From positions 169,962,424 to 170,026,423 of the forward strand of contig JBOZIK010000001.1 in the NCBI GenBank assembly GCA_051453625.1: DNA of 64,000 nucleotides. The letters are read 5' to 3'. Both the position numbers and the translations under genes were made by a program. This document shows positions 1 to 11,463 of this stretch, piece after piece (position 1 is the stretch's first letter; each line of letters begins with the position of its first letter). The notes under the pieces were generated by a model. It was not told the DNA's origin. It saw only the letters and a program-made list of their open reading frames with translations, and did not search any database. This stretch comes from Welwitschia mirabilis (taxonomy: Eukaryota; Gnetophyta; Gnetopsida; Welwitschiales).

Positions 1-1149
1 ATGTGAGGTAAGTGAGATGGAAATGCATGAATGAAGTAAAACTATAAACCAATGAATAAACAAGAAAACTATCCTAAGTTATTAGTTATTTATTATATCT
101 TTATATTTTTAGTAGGCTTCGATATCAACCAAGTTACGTTTTAATCAAGTGACCTATCGGATCTAAGGAATTGATGCAAATATTAAGTATGAAAGTTAAG
201 AAATAATGGCTTATATAAGACCTCTAGTTTCCATCTTTTCATTCCTTTATTTTTTATTTTTACCTTTGTATATGTTCTTAGTATTATGTCTTTGAATCAC
301 ATTGAGCATCTAGTGTTACGACATTTTATACCAATAAAATTAAGCATGTTGTATTATGAAAAAAATAAATGTTGCATTGCTAGCGAGTGTTTGTAGCCTT
401 AATGTAATTAAAAATGTCATAATTAGATCATTAGAGTGAATTATCAGTAGGCATCCATAACCCTAATGTAGATAACTAAACCCAACTAAGTGATTAATGT
501 TATGTACTTTTGGAGAAGAGATATCTTATTTTCTTTTCTTCATCTTTCCATGGTCTGTTTTTATGTACTTTTATGGGGTCATTAACCCATTATCCTAGTC
601 AAGAGAATTGTGTTCCCATTAAAGTAATTTTACTTAAAAAGCATATGCAAAGGTAAATACCACATTTCTAACCAAGTTTTACTAAAACTAAAGATCCTAA
701 GATAATATGTTCTTAACTAATCTACTTGAAATAAGTGTTTTTTCCCCTTGAAAACCCATGAACTTAATATTAACCATTACCTAGATGATAACACAATCAC
801 TTATTATTTATTTTTATTTTAAGGGCTTTTAACTTGGATCATTAATTCTTAAAAACTCAAGGCTTATGGTATATGGATTTGATGGAGTGATTTGATAATG
901 GATTTGGTGAATAGTAAGATTTAAAAGAGTGATGCGATGAGTGATAATGATTTAGGTGATGCCCATTAAATTTATGGAGTTAATTGTTTTTTGGATTTTT
1001 AATAAGAATAACTTCATGTGGTAAAACCTTTTTTTATTAATAAGGGTTCTTTCCACTTAACCACTAGTTTACCTAGAAAAAGATGTAAGTGTAAGTTATA
1101 CAGGAAGACTAGTTCTTCCTTCTAAAAATATTTTCTAAGAATATGTTAA

Positions 1150-2160
1150 TCATAAAACCTCTTCATCCTATCCTTATTTATTCTTGTGTTGTCATAGCAA
1201 TTATTTCTAATTTTGTCTACTTTGTTAAGTTACATAACCCTATTTTTCTTTACAACCTCTAAGTCTATGTTCATATTATTAATTACCTAGTAAGCCCTAT
1301 GCTCAAGTTCCATAGGTAAATAACATGATTTACCATAAAATAATAAAAATGATAACATCCCTAAGGATATTTTATAAATGGTGTAATCTCTCCATAAGAT
1401 ATTATTAAGTTTAAAAAACTAGTCTTTGCATGTTGAGTTTACTACTTTTTGAAGGATTTTCTTAAGTTCCCTATTTGTAACCTTAACTTGACCACTTGTT
1501 TGCAGGTGGTAAGGTGTTGCAACTTTGCATGCAATCCCATAATTATCAAGAATATCATTGAATATTTTATTACAAAGTGTGTCCATCCATTACTAATTAA
1601 AACATGTGGATAATCAAAATGAGTTAAGCATTTTCTTTAAAAATGTAACTACAATTTTATCATTGTTTTTTTAATAAGCACATGATTCAATCCATTTAGT
1701 TATATAGTCAACATAAACAAGGATGTATTGATGCCCATTGAATAATGGGTAACAGCCTTGAAAATCAATTCACCATATGTCAAAGGGTGCAATAGCAAAG
1801 ATGAGGTTTAAAGGTATCATTTATCTTCATGAAAGACTTCCTAACCTTTGACAGTTATCACAAGATTTATAGTGAAGATATAAGTCTTTAAAAACTAATA
1901 GCCAATAAAAACTAGATTGGAGTATTTTTATTATGATTTTGTTAGCTGACTAGTAAGTCCCGAAAGCCTCAAAATAATAATGTTTAAGTATGTTGTAAAC
2001 ATTGATTTAAGGGATATATTTGCAAATGATTTGGTCTAGATAGTATTTAAAAAGGTATGGGAAATTATAGAAGAAATATTTAACTTAGCTTAAAAACATT
2101 CTTTTCACAATAATAACCAGCGGAAAGGAATATTTTTAAAGACTAAGTAATTTACAATAT
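1150..2160 (-). pseudogene. gypsy-A integrase, decayed
   Basis: Integrase inserts element cDNA into host DNA. On the minus strand the catalytic core reads GHQYILVYVDYITKWIES near 1680-1740, equivalent to the family VAVDYVSKWVEA block. LISNGWTHF near 1550-1610 matches the family VISDGGTHF block, so the catalytic Asp is retained there. Around 1440-1530 the HPQTSGQVEVSNRE block is visible as HLQTSGQVKVTNRE. Around 1250-1320 GKSCYLPMELEHRAY corresponds to the C-terminal GKACHLPVELEHKAYW segment of Athila/Tat-like elements. Several frameshifts and stops rule out a functional protein. The zinc-binding N-terminal part (about 1860-2160) is only weakly readable. Confidence 0.8.
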
Positions 2161-2219
2161 CTAAAAATCAAGGTGTGTCTTTAACTAAAAAGAGATGTTT
2201 ATCTAGAAAATTATCATCA

Positions 2220-2640
2220 ATAAGTAAATATATTTATATATTATCTAGAGAGATGTGTAAAAGGTAATCTATGATGACATTATCAAAGCCTTTCTTATTC
2301 TTAATCTTCAAATCATAATCTTGAAGGAGGAGGATGCATCTCATAAGATGCGGTTTGGAATCCTTTTTGGAAAAAAGGTATCTAAGTGATAAGTGATTAA
2401 TGTAATGGATACCTTAAATGCTAAAAGGTATTGCCTAAATTTTTTAAGGGTAAATAAAATGGCTAAAATTTCTTTATCTATAATGATGTAATTGATTTGA
2501 ATGTCATTTAAGATTTTACTAGTGGAGTAAATCACAATTAACTTTTTATTGATTCTTTGTCCTTATACAACTACTGTGAAGTCACTTACATGATACATAG
2601 GCTTAAAAGATAACTTCTAATTGAGTGATTGGATAATAAC
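2220..2640 (-). pseudogene. gypsy-A RNase H, decayed
   Basis: RNase H removes the RNA strand of the replication intermediate. A 64-codon open stretch at 2341-2535 reads SKILNDIQINYIIIDKEILA followed by a FALEKFRxYLL-like block. That is the standard gypsy RNase H stretch in which the Glu of the EKELLA motif is catalytic; here it is DKEILA. Further downstream on the minus strand (2220-2310) KNKKGFDNVIIDYLL matches the DKKGxENVVADHLSRL end of the domain. Stops occur on both sides of the open stretch. Confidence 0.85.
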
Positions 2641-2879
2641 TATGGAAGTTAGTTTTTCTTTAAGTTATTTAAACATGTCTTGACACTCTAAAATCTAGTC
2701 AAAATAGGTGTTCTTGCTCAAAATATCACACAAAGGCTCAAAGATTTTACTGAATCCTTAATGAACTAACTATAATATCTTGCATGCCCTAAAAATGATT
2801 AATATATTTTTGTTTTTAGGGGGTTGGAAAATGTGTGATTAAAAATATCTTAGCTATATCTACCTACATTCCTTCCTTA

Positions 2880-3560
2880 GAGAAAACATGTTCTAAAACT
2901 TTGCCTTGATTTACTATAAAATGGTATTTATCCTAGTTGAGTTCAAGCCATTTTTTTATGCATCTTTTAAGGATGCATTCTAATATATTTAAAAAATGAT
3001 TAAGCAAGATTCTATAAACTGAGATGTCATTCATGAAGATTTTAAAACTTGAATATAATAAGTTGGAAAAAATTTAAACATGCAGTGTTGGAAAGTTGTA
3101 GGTGCATTACATAAGCCAAATGGCATGAATTTATAAGCAAATATTTCATAGGAGAAAGTAAAGATGGTTTTGTCTTAATCTTTGGGAGAAATTTAAATCT
3201 AATTGTAACTTGAATACCCATCCAAGAAATTGTAGAAATATGCTCTATGAGTTGTTCTAAAATTTAATATAGAAAAGAAAGAGGATAATGATCTTTTCTA
3301 GACATAATATTTAATTTTCTATAATCAATATACCTCCTCCATTTTACAGTAGATTTGGTAAGAATAAGCTTATTATGCTCATTAGGGATAAGGGTAACTC
3401 TTAATTTCTTAGCTATGATATAAGTTGAGCTTACCCATTTGTTGTTTAAAATAGGCTAGATAACCCCATTGTCAAGAAGTTTAATTACCTAATTTTTAAC
3501 AACTTCCTTCATAGTTGGATTTATCCTACATTGTGTTATGGATGGTTTGACATTTTCCTT
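2880..3560 (-). pseudogene. gypsy-A reverse transcriptase, decayed
   Basis: On the minus strand the N-terminal RT block reads NKWVSSTYIIAKK, then RYIDYRKLNIMSRKDHYPL around 3240-3345 (family CIDYRKLNxATRKDHFPLP). AFGLCNAPTTFQ-type wording is at 3085-3125. The catalytic YMDDF box survives as IFMNDISVY at about 3010-3050, so one of the two catalytic Asp residues is replaced by Asn. Numerous stops separate the blocks. Confidence 0.85.
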
Positions 3561-3747
3561 TAAATAGATATGGTACATGTAAATACTAGGATTAATGCCT
3601 CTAATGTTGGAAAGGGTCTATCCTATTACCTATTTATTCTTTCTTAAGAGTCTAAGTAATTGATCTTATTTAGATGATATCAAGGAATGATTTATGACTA
3701 TTGAAAAAGTGTAATTATCATCTAAGAGAGTATATTTTAGATCATCA

Positions 3748-3981
3748 NNNNNNNNNNNNNNNNNNNNNNNNNNNNNNNNNNNNNNNNNNNNNNNNNNNNN
3801 NNNNNNNNNNNNNNNNNNNNNNNNNNNNNNNNNNNNNNNNNNNNNNNNNNNNNNNNNNNNNNNNNNNNNNNNNNNNNNNNNNNNNNNNNNNNNNNNNNNN
3901 NNNNNNNNNNNNNNNNNNNNNNNNNNNNNNNNNNNNNNNNNNNNNNNNNNNNNNNNNNNNNNNNNNNNNNNNNNNNNNNNN
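3748..3981. other. assembly gap (N)
   Basis: A run of 234 N lies between the protease and RT remnants of gypsy-A, so the PR-RT junction cannot be read. Open frames computed across it are artefacts of N being non-stop. Confidence 0.99.
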
Positions 3982-4300
3982 ATTGATTATGAAATTTGAG
4001 GTTGCTAGGAATGGTCTTTCTAATATGATGATCACTATTTGATTTGATGAATTATCCATGTCTAAGACCATAAAATCTACTAGAAAGTATCAAATAATTC
4101 ACTTTAACTATGACATCCTTGATGATTTCTAATGGTATTTAATAGAGTTGTCTATTAATTGAAGTTAGCATTTCATCTTTTTAAGTCATTCCAAGACTAA
4201 CTCCTTATAGATTTTATAAGGAAGCAAGTTTACACTACCTTTTAAATGTAATAAAACTTAATTGAAAGTTTTATTGCCTATGGTAATAGTAATTGTGGGA
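3982..4300 (-). pseudogene. gypsy-A protease C-terminal part, decayed
   Basis: The minus strand just above the gap reads MVLDMDNSSNQIVIIILERP followed by FLATS. The family equivalent is FVVLDMEED..VPIILGRPFLATAGA, the C-terminal half of the retropepsin region of Athila/Tat-like elements. The catalytic D-S/T-G motif is not recognisable in what remains, and the region toward 4300 is weaker. Confidence 0.75.
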
Positions 4301-4593
4301 CACTTAGGGTCTTTATACTTCGATGGGAATTGCTTTTGAAGAATTGCCCTCATTTTTTGAGAGAAAAAGGCTTTAGATTTAATGTTTATTTTTCTTTTAT
4401 AGTACATAAGTCCTTAAGGAATTTTATATCAGATGGGATTTATTTGATGGCTTCTATAAGAGGAATATTTCTCTTAACTTCTTTGAAAATTTCCAGGGCC
4501 TCTTAAGCTATTAGAGAAAAGGTAATGGTCCTTTATAAATAGGTAATTGATTTTGACTCTTATACTTTTCCTTACTTTTATAGGATTTTATTT

Positions 4594-4763
4594 NNNNNNN
4601 NNNNNNNNNNNNNNNNNNNNNNNNNNNNNNNNNNNNNNNNNNNNNNNNNNNNNNNNNNNNNNNNNNNNNNNNNNNNNNNNNNNNNNNNNNNNNNNNNNNN
4701 NNNNNNNNNNNNNNNNNNNNNNNNNNNNNNNNNNNNNNNNNNNNNNNNNNNNNNNNNNNNNNN
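4594..4763. other. assembly gap (N)
   Basis: A run of 170 N lies between the gag and protease remnants of gypsy-A. Confidence 0.99.
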
Positions 4764-5339
4764 GAATTGAATGATGGTTTGTTGAAGTTAATTTATGCTC
4801 TATTCAATCCTTCGATTTATTTGTTCTAGTCTTGGATTTGTTTGCTCTTATCTTTGATTTATTTACATCTTTGTTTCTAAGAAGGTTTTGAGGGTATTCT
4901 CTAATGGGTTAGACAAAGTGATTTAATAGTTTGATGATGAAGGATGGAAAGCGAAAGATGAGGAAACTAAATCCTTAACTAAAAATTTTGTTGTAAAATT
5001 TATCTTTTTTTATAAAATAAATTTTAATAATTTCATCAGAAGAACTATAAGTGTTTGAGTAATGGTTGCTTCAGGGATTCTTTCATTAACCTATCGCATT
5101 CATCTCTTCATTAATTGTGTTTAGAAGAAAGGAATAGATGGGAAATCAGCAATTTCATGGTGTCAATATTATAGATTAAATACTTATGTTTAGTGATCAT
5201 AGGTAAGGTTGAGAGTGAGGTAGTTAATGATTCTAACTTTTTTGCTAGTTCATCAATTTTGTTATTCACCTCAAAGTTTTATGGAATTTTGAAGATACTA
5301 GTTGACCTACCTAGATGATGTGATATTAAAGGTTCTATA

Positions 5340-5880
5340 GGTTTCTCCCAATTTTTCTAGATTTTAGCTATGCTTTCTAAATATTCCCAGACCTCATCTA
5401 GGGGCATGCTCAGGAAACTTTCACAACTTATCATTTCACCTAGTTGGTAGTTAATTGTGGAAAATACATCATCAAAGAAGCTTATCTTTCTACTTAGTTT
5501 GAAACCATGTTGAGGGCATTTTAATAAAAAATCTTTATATCTTTCTAAGTCCTAGGAAAATGTTTCATGATCTTTTCATTAAAAGTTCATGTCTTCATTC
5601 CTAAGGGCATTTGTCTTATGATTAGGAAAGAACTTAAAAATGAAGGCTTTGCTCAAATCTATCTAATTTATAATGGAGAAAGACTTTAGGATGTACAACC
5701 AATATTTTGCATTCTCTTTTAGGAGGAAAGTAAATAAGGTAAGTCTAAGTGCATCATAAGTATTAAAATACTAAGGGATGATTTATAACATGCACTTAAA
5801 TTCCTTAAGGCATAGATATAAATCTTTAGACTCAAAGATGTGAAAATGAGGTAGGAGTTGGATAGTAAAAGGTTTAAATT
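5340..5880 (-). pseudogene. gypsy-A gag (capsid region), decayed
   Basis: Gag forms the particle that packages element RNA. Across frameshifts the minus strand reads LRLTLFTFLLKENAKYWLY, then IDLSKAFIFKFFPNHKTNAL, then DLERYKDFLLKCPQHGF. This is the Retrotrans_gag (PF03732) pattern: LRLFPFxLKxxAxxWL, then AFLxKFFPxxKT, then ERYKDLLxxCPHHGF. The block ends with FDDVFSTINYQLGEM and a DEVWEYLESIA helix. Sequence at 4764-5340 would be the nucleocapsid and linker part and is not clearly readable. Confidence 0.85.
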
Positions 5881-6250
5881 CTAGACTCTAATTAATAAGT
5901 AGTAGTACTATGTAAAAGGGTGTTCTTAGGCTTTCTGGTTGGAGGTAATTATAAAGGGTTTTCCTAGTTCAATTAGCAGAAACAATAAGGATAACTTATT
6001 ATTTGGCCATTCTTGGATGAAATACTATGCTTATAATATATCAAGCATTTATTAGTTTCACAATGCTTCATCAAAGGTTTAAGTGGGTCATTTGGATTAT
6101 ATTGTGATAAGGAAGTTTGATTATTTTAGTTATTTTATACAGTTGAGTTTTTTCTTAAGAGTTATTTGAAGCTTAGTTTTGAGTTCTAAGTTCTTTCATC
6201 GTTTCACGATCAATAAAGAAATTCATGTTATTTTAGTTTAATCTTCTTAT

Positions 6251-6846
6251 TATATAATGAGTCTAGGTTATGTAAGAAATAAGTTTGGATGGTTATAATA
6301 AGGTTCAAATGATAAAAAAGAAAATTTTTTAGGAACTACAAGTTATAGAGGATTTAATATTTACAAATGAGTTTGTTAATTGTGTACAACATGTTTACAA
6401 TGTCAAGGTTATAATGAAATAAAGTAGAGATGATAAATGTGAATAAAACCAAGCCCAACATAATGAAAATGTGAGAAAATTTTAAAGGTTTTATTACAAC
6501 AAAAGAAAATAGGGACGATGAACATGAGTAAAATGTAATGAGAATCATGAAATAATTTTAAGAAAATTTTAACGTTTTGTGCACACAAAAAAAACATAGA
6601 AACAAAAATAGAAAAATGTAAAAATGCAAAAAATAAAAGCACACAACACAATTGTAAAGTTTGATTAAAATTTTTTAAGGTTTTAAGATTTTCTTAACTC
6701 CAAAGAAAATTGAACAAATTTTACAACTACAGAAAATAAGTTAGAAAATAAAAAATAAACTTTAAAAAGCTAACTAGTTTAATATAACATTGAAACGACC
6801 AATCCCAATCTTTGAAAAGCATACAAAAGAAAAAAAAAGAAAAAAA
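6251..6846. other. unassigned AT-rich stretch, probable leader of gypsy-A
   Basis: Two overlapping short minus-strand open stretches (6354-6548 and 6409-6651) are Phe- and Leu-rich with no recognisable domain, as expected of AT-rich noncoding DNA. By position this should be the untranslated leader upstream of gypsy-A gag. No primer site was recognised. The right edge is the outer end of a copia LTR. Confidence 0.4.
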
Positions 6847-8308
6847 TAAAGTATAGATCAACCCTAGAGGGGGGTGAATAGGTAATAATAAAATAATCAT
6901 GTGATTTGTAAACCTGCAAAAAAAAAAAATTAACTACCAAAAGATCACAGAGTGTTTTAATGGTGGATAGTTACCACCCTTTAGCTCTTAGATACCACAT
7001 CTCTAGATAACATAGATTAATCTTAATAGTTGGTTTTTAGGCTTATCAAAAACCTATACAATCACTAGTAGATTTTAGGGCTTATCCAAAATCATAGAAG
7101 AATGGATTTAAGTGTAGTACAAAAATGCACAGTCCTAATCCACAGTATAAGTGCAAAGGAAGCTCTGGAAAGCTAGATAGAAAAGAGAAAGAGTCCAATA
7201 GAAATTTGATCTCATAATAATCTAAGCAAAGTACAAACAATACATGTAACAGTATTTGATGTGTTGTCTCTCCTATCAAAATCATTAACCTTCACTATTA
7301 AGAAGAAGGTATTTAAATAAAGTAGTTTAAAATAGTCATTCAAAGGGCAAAAGCAGACCATTGGAATCTAGTTCTATCTATTTTTGATCAATTATGGAAG
7401 TACAATGATTATATTTAAAACACATTGGATTAACCTCACAAGAATCTTAGTCATCCTAGTATTTGGTCATCCTTATCAAATTGTTAGATCGCTTTTACTT
7501 AATCCAGATTTGACAATCTGCTGATTCAGTCAACCTTACAAAGACATTAGGTTGTCCTTCCTGATTCAGTTTTAATAGTGCTACTTCTAAACATTTGATT
7601 ACCCTTATAGAGATGTTATATCATCCTTATCTAATTCAATTTTTATAGTGTTACTTTTAAACATTCGATCACCCTTACTTATGTTTTCGGTCACTCTCAC
7701 TACTAGTCAGCTAAAAATTACCAAATTTTATTTGATCGCCCTTTTCATGATGATTAGTTACACACCATAGTTGTAGTCTGCAATCAGTTTAATAGTTGAT
7801 TACCCCACCTAAGATATACAATCGCCCATTTTGGAACTGGTCTTTATCTTACTAGTAGTCCAGTTGCCTCACTTGAAAAACACAGTCACCCAGTTGTAAA
7901 TCAGTTTCATCTTACTAATAGTCCAGTCACTTGGTTTTACTTCCAATCATCTGCATGTTACTTAGTGTATATTCAGATGATAATTTGGTTACCTAGATGA
8001 GTTATGCACTCACATATAATAAAAAATCTCTACAAAATAACTATCTTCATAAAAACTTGTTAATTGATTAAGGACAATAGGTTCTTGTAACAAACTTACC
8101 CTTTGTTATTAATTAAGGAAAAATAATATTTTAAAAGGTCTAGTATCCCTTAATCAATTAATATGATAATCAAGTCATAGTAAAACAAATTTTACTAGAG
8201 AAACCGAAGTGGAATTAACTTAACCAAAAGAGATTTTTAAAACTTTGATACATTTGATAGAGTACATTTTTGTCATAAACTCTCACAAACTTACATTTGA
8301 TAGAAACA
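6847..8308 (-). repeat. copia-A 3' LTR
   Basis: This is homologous to the stretches at 29199-30712 and 33364-34605. The minus-strand 3' end carries the plant copia LTR ending of the type CTATTCACCCCCCTCTAGGG. A TATA-like TTTAAATA lies near 7310 on the minus strand, consistent with a promoter. U3 (about 7440-8000) contains repeated short blocks read on the plus strand as TCGCCC, TCACCC and TTACCC. The start is set by the polypurine tract at 8309-8325 and the end by comparison with the copy at 33364, which is followed by a primer site. Confidence 0.8.
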
Positions 8309-8325
8309 CATAATTTATTCTCCTT
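8309..8325 (-). other. copia-A polypurine tract (decayed)
   Basis: On the minus strand this reads as a purine-rich GAAAAAGGAGAATAA run just before the LTR. The better preserved copies at 30710-30726 and 32108-32122 read AAAAAGGGGGA. It primes plus-strand DNA synthesis in LTR elements. Confidence 0.65.
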
Positions 8326-8399
8326 TTTCATGAAATCAAGAATAAGAAGTATAAAAAGATATAGATACAATATAAAAGTCAATCAAAATTAAATGATTC

Positions 8400-9480
8400 T
8401 TTAGAAAACTAGGCATCCTCCCTCTAAGAAATGTCAACTATAAGAGTATCACAAGAAATGAATGTAGCTTTAATATGCTTAGTACAATAGTCTAGATAAC
8501 AAAAAAGATGAATAATTTCTAGAGTGTGAGAGGCCTTGATTTTGGACTTGGAAGGAGCAGTAGAATTTTTGAAAATATGCATCCATAAGATTGTGTCAAA
8601 GTTAATGGGCCCCATGGATTTTTAAACCTCCTACCAAGAAAGATAAGAAATGTCAAACTGATGACAAATCTGAGTGATAAGACAAGGATATGATAGGGAG
8701 AACCTCTTATGAGGATGAAGATAGTTAACCATATGCTTTAATATAATGCCAGAAGCATTGATGTCATGACGTCAATCTAACAAGTAGAGAAGAAACAGTC
8801 GAGAGTTTAAGAGTTCATCTTTGTATTTGACAAGAGGAAGGGAATTATAAAAATGAATTAAATGCAAAAGATAAAACCTAGGAAGAAGTTGAGAAGCTTT
8901 GAGGGTCTTCTTTCAAGTGATGAATGTGTCACAAACATGTTGAGTGGCAGATTTCTTCTCTTCAAAAGATTCGGTTATGGTCCAATATTCTTCCATGTTT
9001 CCTTGAGATAACCTAATAAGAAAAGCTATCAAATTGGTAGTGATGTGCATTTCATGGCCAAAGACAGATGTGGTAAATCTGGAATGGGTAGCATAAAAAT
9101 GGGAATTTCAATAAAATAAACAAATAGCCAATGGATAGCAAGTTCCTCACACATAGAAAAAATAGCCTCAGTTTACCTCTTCAAGAATAGCCTGGACTTC
9201 CCAAATACTAAGAAATTGCATAGGTTCATAGGTCCTCTTCATTTCGTTAGGGCTAGATTCAAAATTATTTTCAAAGTACTCCATTTAATCTATGATCATT
9301 CTTAAGAAAATATAGCTTGAAATCTTAATAGCAGATTCCTTTCTTCTCTTCCTAGAACCCTATCCAGAGTGTTGGAAAGCCATTTAAAGATTAAATTTGA
9401 AGAGAAAAAATGTGAGAGATAAGAGAAGTAGGCCATAAGAGCTATAGAAAGTGAAAAAAGATGAATAAAACAAATAAGGG
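8400..9480 (-). pseudogene. copia-A env-like (plant transposon protein) frame, decayed
   Basis: A 63-codon minus-strand stretch at 8424-8615 reads MGPINFDTILWMHIFKNSTA followed by PSKSKIKASHTLEIIHLF. The opposite-strand copy at 30940-32110 has GLINHATLSRMYIFEDPATP then TRPKVKASYTPKILHLLHCL. The two copies are alignable as protein although each has its own breaks, which supports former coding. By position this is the third frame of SIRE-type elements, often called env-like or 'putative plant transposon protein'. Its biochemical role is not established. The rest of the region contains many stops. Confidence 0.6.
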
Positions 9481-9529
9481 TTTTGAGAGGGAGGGTGGAT
9501 TTAAAAATCCATAATGCACCACCTTAAAC

Positions 9530-9960
9530 ATGGGCAACCAAGCGAAATGTTCAGTCGACCTATGTAATTTTTAAAATTTAAACCGTAAGGTAGTAGTTAA
9601 TGATAATATAAAGTCATTTAATCCTACGAGGAGAAAGTTTAATAAGGAAAATTAAAGCAAATTTGGTTGATCCAAAGAAATATAAAGGTCGACCTAATTT
9701 AATAGTAAAATAGATTTAAGTGCGATGGACTCGATAGATACAGGTGATTAACCCATTGTAAAGACAATTTAACAGAAAAATAGATTCTAATGAGATTGAC
9801 CTAGATAAGTGTAATGATTAACCTAATAGGAAGAAATGTTTAACAAGGAAAATTAAAAGATAAATGATTAATCCAAAATATCAATGAAGTCGACCAGGGT
9901 TAAATTGATATAACATTGAAAATTTTAAATCACTAGTTAAACTTTAATGTTTAGCTAAGC
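9530..9960. repeat. degenerate tandem repeats between RNase H and env-like frame of copia-A
   Basis: Blocks containing GTCGACC, TTGACC or TTAACC followed by TTTAA(T/C)AxGGAAAATTAAA recur roughly every 90-110 bases (near 9560, 9690, 9800, 9890). No frame is open. It looks like an internal spacer made of an amplified short unit. Confidence 0.5.
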
Positions 9961-10063
9961 TTGGGTTTTTTAAATCTTTCTTAAACAAGATACCTAGAAA
10001 TTAATAAAGTATAGCAAAATGATCAGACGATAATAGTTTTATAAAAATATCAACTAATTAATC

Positions 10064-10319
10064 TTAAATACAAACATATTCAAGTGTGATAATTTTCTTT
10101 TCTACCAATTTTTGAATAAAATAATACTTGAGATTAATGTACTTAGTATGAGTGTATTGAACTGGATTATGAGTGATTTGAATGAAACTTGAATTATTGC
10201 ATAGAATAGAAAACTTAGAGATGTATAATCCATAGTCTTTTAAAGTTTCTTTCATCCATAGCGTCTGAGTGTAGCAAGCCCCACCATCTTTGTACTCAGC
10301 TTTTATTATGGATAGATTT
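10064..10319 (-). pseudogene. copia-A RNase H, C-terminal part
   Basis: A nearly open minus-strand stretch reads SIIKAEYKDGGACYTQTLWM then KETLKDYGLYISKFSILCNN and HTKYINLKYYFIQKLVEKK. The family equivalents are LSTAEAEYxAAxxCxAQxLWMxQTL, CDNxSAI, HSRTKHIDIRYHFIRxxVEKK. The frame begins exactly where gypsy-B starts, and the missing first half is at 22870-23000 on the other side of gypsy-B. Confidence 0.9.
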
Positions 10320-11442
10320 TGTGCTGCTAACTTATACATATTTAATATCGTATTTTAAGTGGTTTTGTAGATTAATAAATAGATAAATTTTTGAATTCCA
10401 TGATAACGAAAAGCTAAGACAAAAGAGATGAAAACATGAAATATCCATGATGATTTACAACATTTTAAGTAATTTTGAATAATTTTCATTTCTAAATAAT
10501 TCTTATAAAATATTAAGGCTGATGCACTGATTAAAGTTTTATAAAAGGCCATCATTCATCTCATCATTCAGATGACTATAAGGATGACCAAGTATTTTAT
10601 GCTAATGGGGATGCTAACTATAATCTATCTGGTAGTTGATGTGAATTATTTATGAGGTGGCATCATCTCTTCTATCATCCAGATGATTAACCAGATGACA
10701 CTATTATAATGTCTACACTAAGCATTCACCTAACTTCTGTTACATGTGTGTCTATTTCTTCTTGCACAATTATTATGGTTTTACTCTCACCTTTTTATAT
10801 GTTTTCTTATGTGATTATATGTTAATAAATAGTGGTCTCACCCTCGACTTCTATTCATCTTCATTTTCACCTGAAATTCTTGTGATAGGAGATTAAAGGG
10901 CTGAAGATCTATCTTTGTATTATAGAGAGATGTTTTTCTGGGTGTTGGACGGTATTTCCTCTATTAAGTTGTGATTATTTTATAATACAAATGTGTTTTG
11001 TAATTTAATATAAAATACTTCTTTTCTAATTTCAATGCATGTTTTTTTTTTATCCTCATAGCTTATGTTGCTTTTGATCTAGTGATAGTTTCTTTAGTAA
11101 TATAGTTTATGAGGACAACCTTTATCAAGGTTGCATATGGTTAGTTTAGTTAGATGCATTGTTATTTTCTTTTTCTAGATTATCTTTGCATCTATGTGTT
11201 GCATTTTACTTCATGCATTACAAGTTATTTCTGTAGTTAGAGTATAAGTATCTGTTTGTGGAAAGAAACTCTCTTATTTCCTAATTTGACCTTTGCTCTT
11301 ATTGCCTACTTTGGCCTTTGATGGATTATGACATTTAGGTCACTTTCATCTATATTAGTATTCTTTATTTGTGTAAATATTTGTAATTAATAAAATTCAA
11401 CTTAATGAAGAATATAACTTTGCATAAATATGCACCGTAACA
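10320..11442 (+). repeat. gypsy-B 5' LTR
   Basis: It begins TGTGCTGCTAAC and ends CCGTAACA, matching the 3' LTR start TGTTGCATCACC and end GCACAACA. It contains the block GATAGGAGATTAAAGGG near 10890 that is shared with the LTRs at 21766 and 26773. Inverted motifs of the GTCATC..GATGAC type lie at 10561-10576 and 10673-10701. The primer site follows three bases after the end. Confidence 0.88.
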
Positions 11443-11445
11443 TCT

Positions 11446-11463
11446 TGGCATCATTGTTGAGAA
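11446..11463 (+). other. gypsy-B primer binding site (tRNA-Asp type)
   Basis: TGGCATCATTGTTGAGAA follows the LTR after TCT. It differs from the common plant gypsy site TGGCGCCGTTGCCGGGGA mainly by C-to-T and G-to-A changes. The same arrangement occurs in gypsy-D (57143-57163). Confidence 0.8.

Larger units (their letters stand above)
1..6250 (-). mobile_element. gypsy-A, decayed Ty3/gypsy (Athila/Tat-like) retrotransposon
   Basis: Reading the minus strand from high to low coordinates gives gag, protease, reverse transcriptase, RNase H and integrase remnants in the standard Ty3/gypsy order. RT and RNase H lie before INT, which separates gypsy from copia. Integrase wording of the type GKxCxLPxELEHxAYW points to the Athila/Tat group; that lineage name is from memory. 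No frame is intact, and two N gaps interrupt the gag-PR part. No LTR was recognised: the 3' LTR would lie at or beyond the left window edge, and the 5' side is bounded near 6847 by a copia LTR. Positions 1-1150 hold no recognised coding signal and may be 3' untranslated or LTR sequence. Confidence 0.8.
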
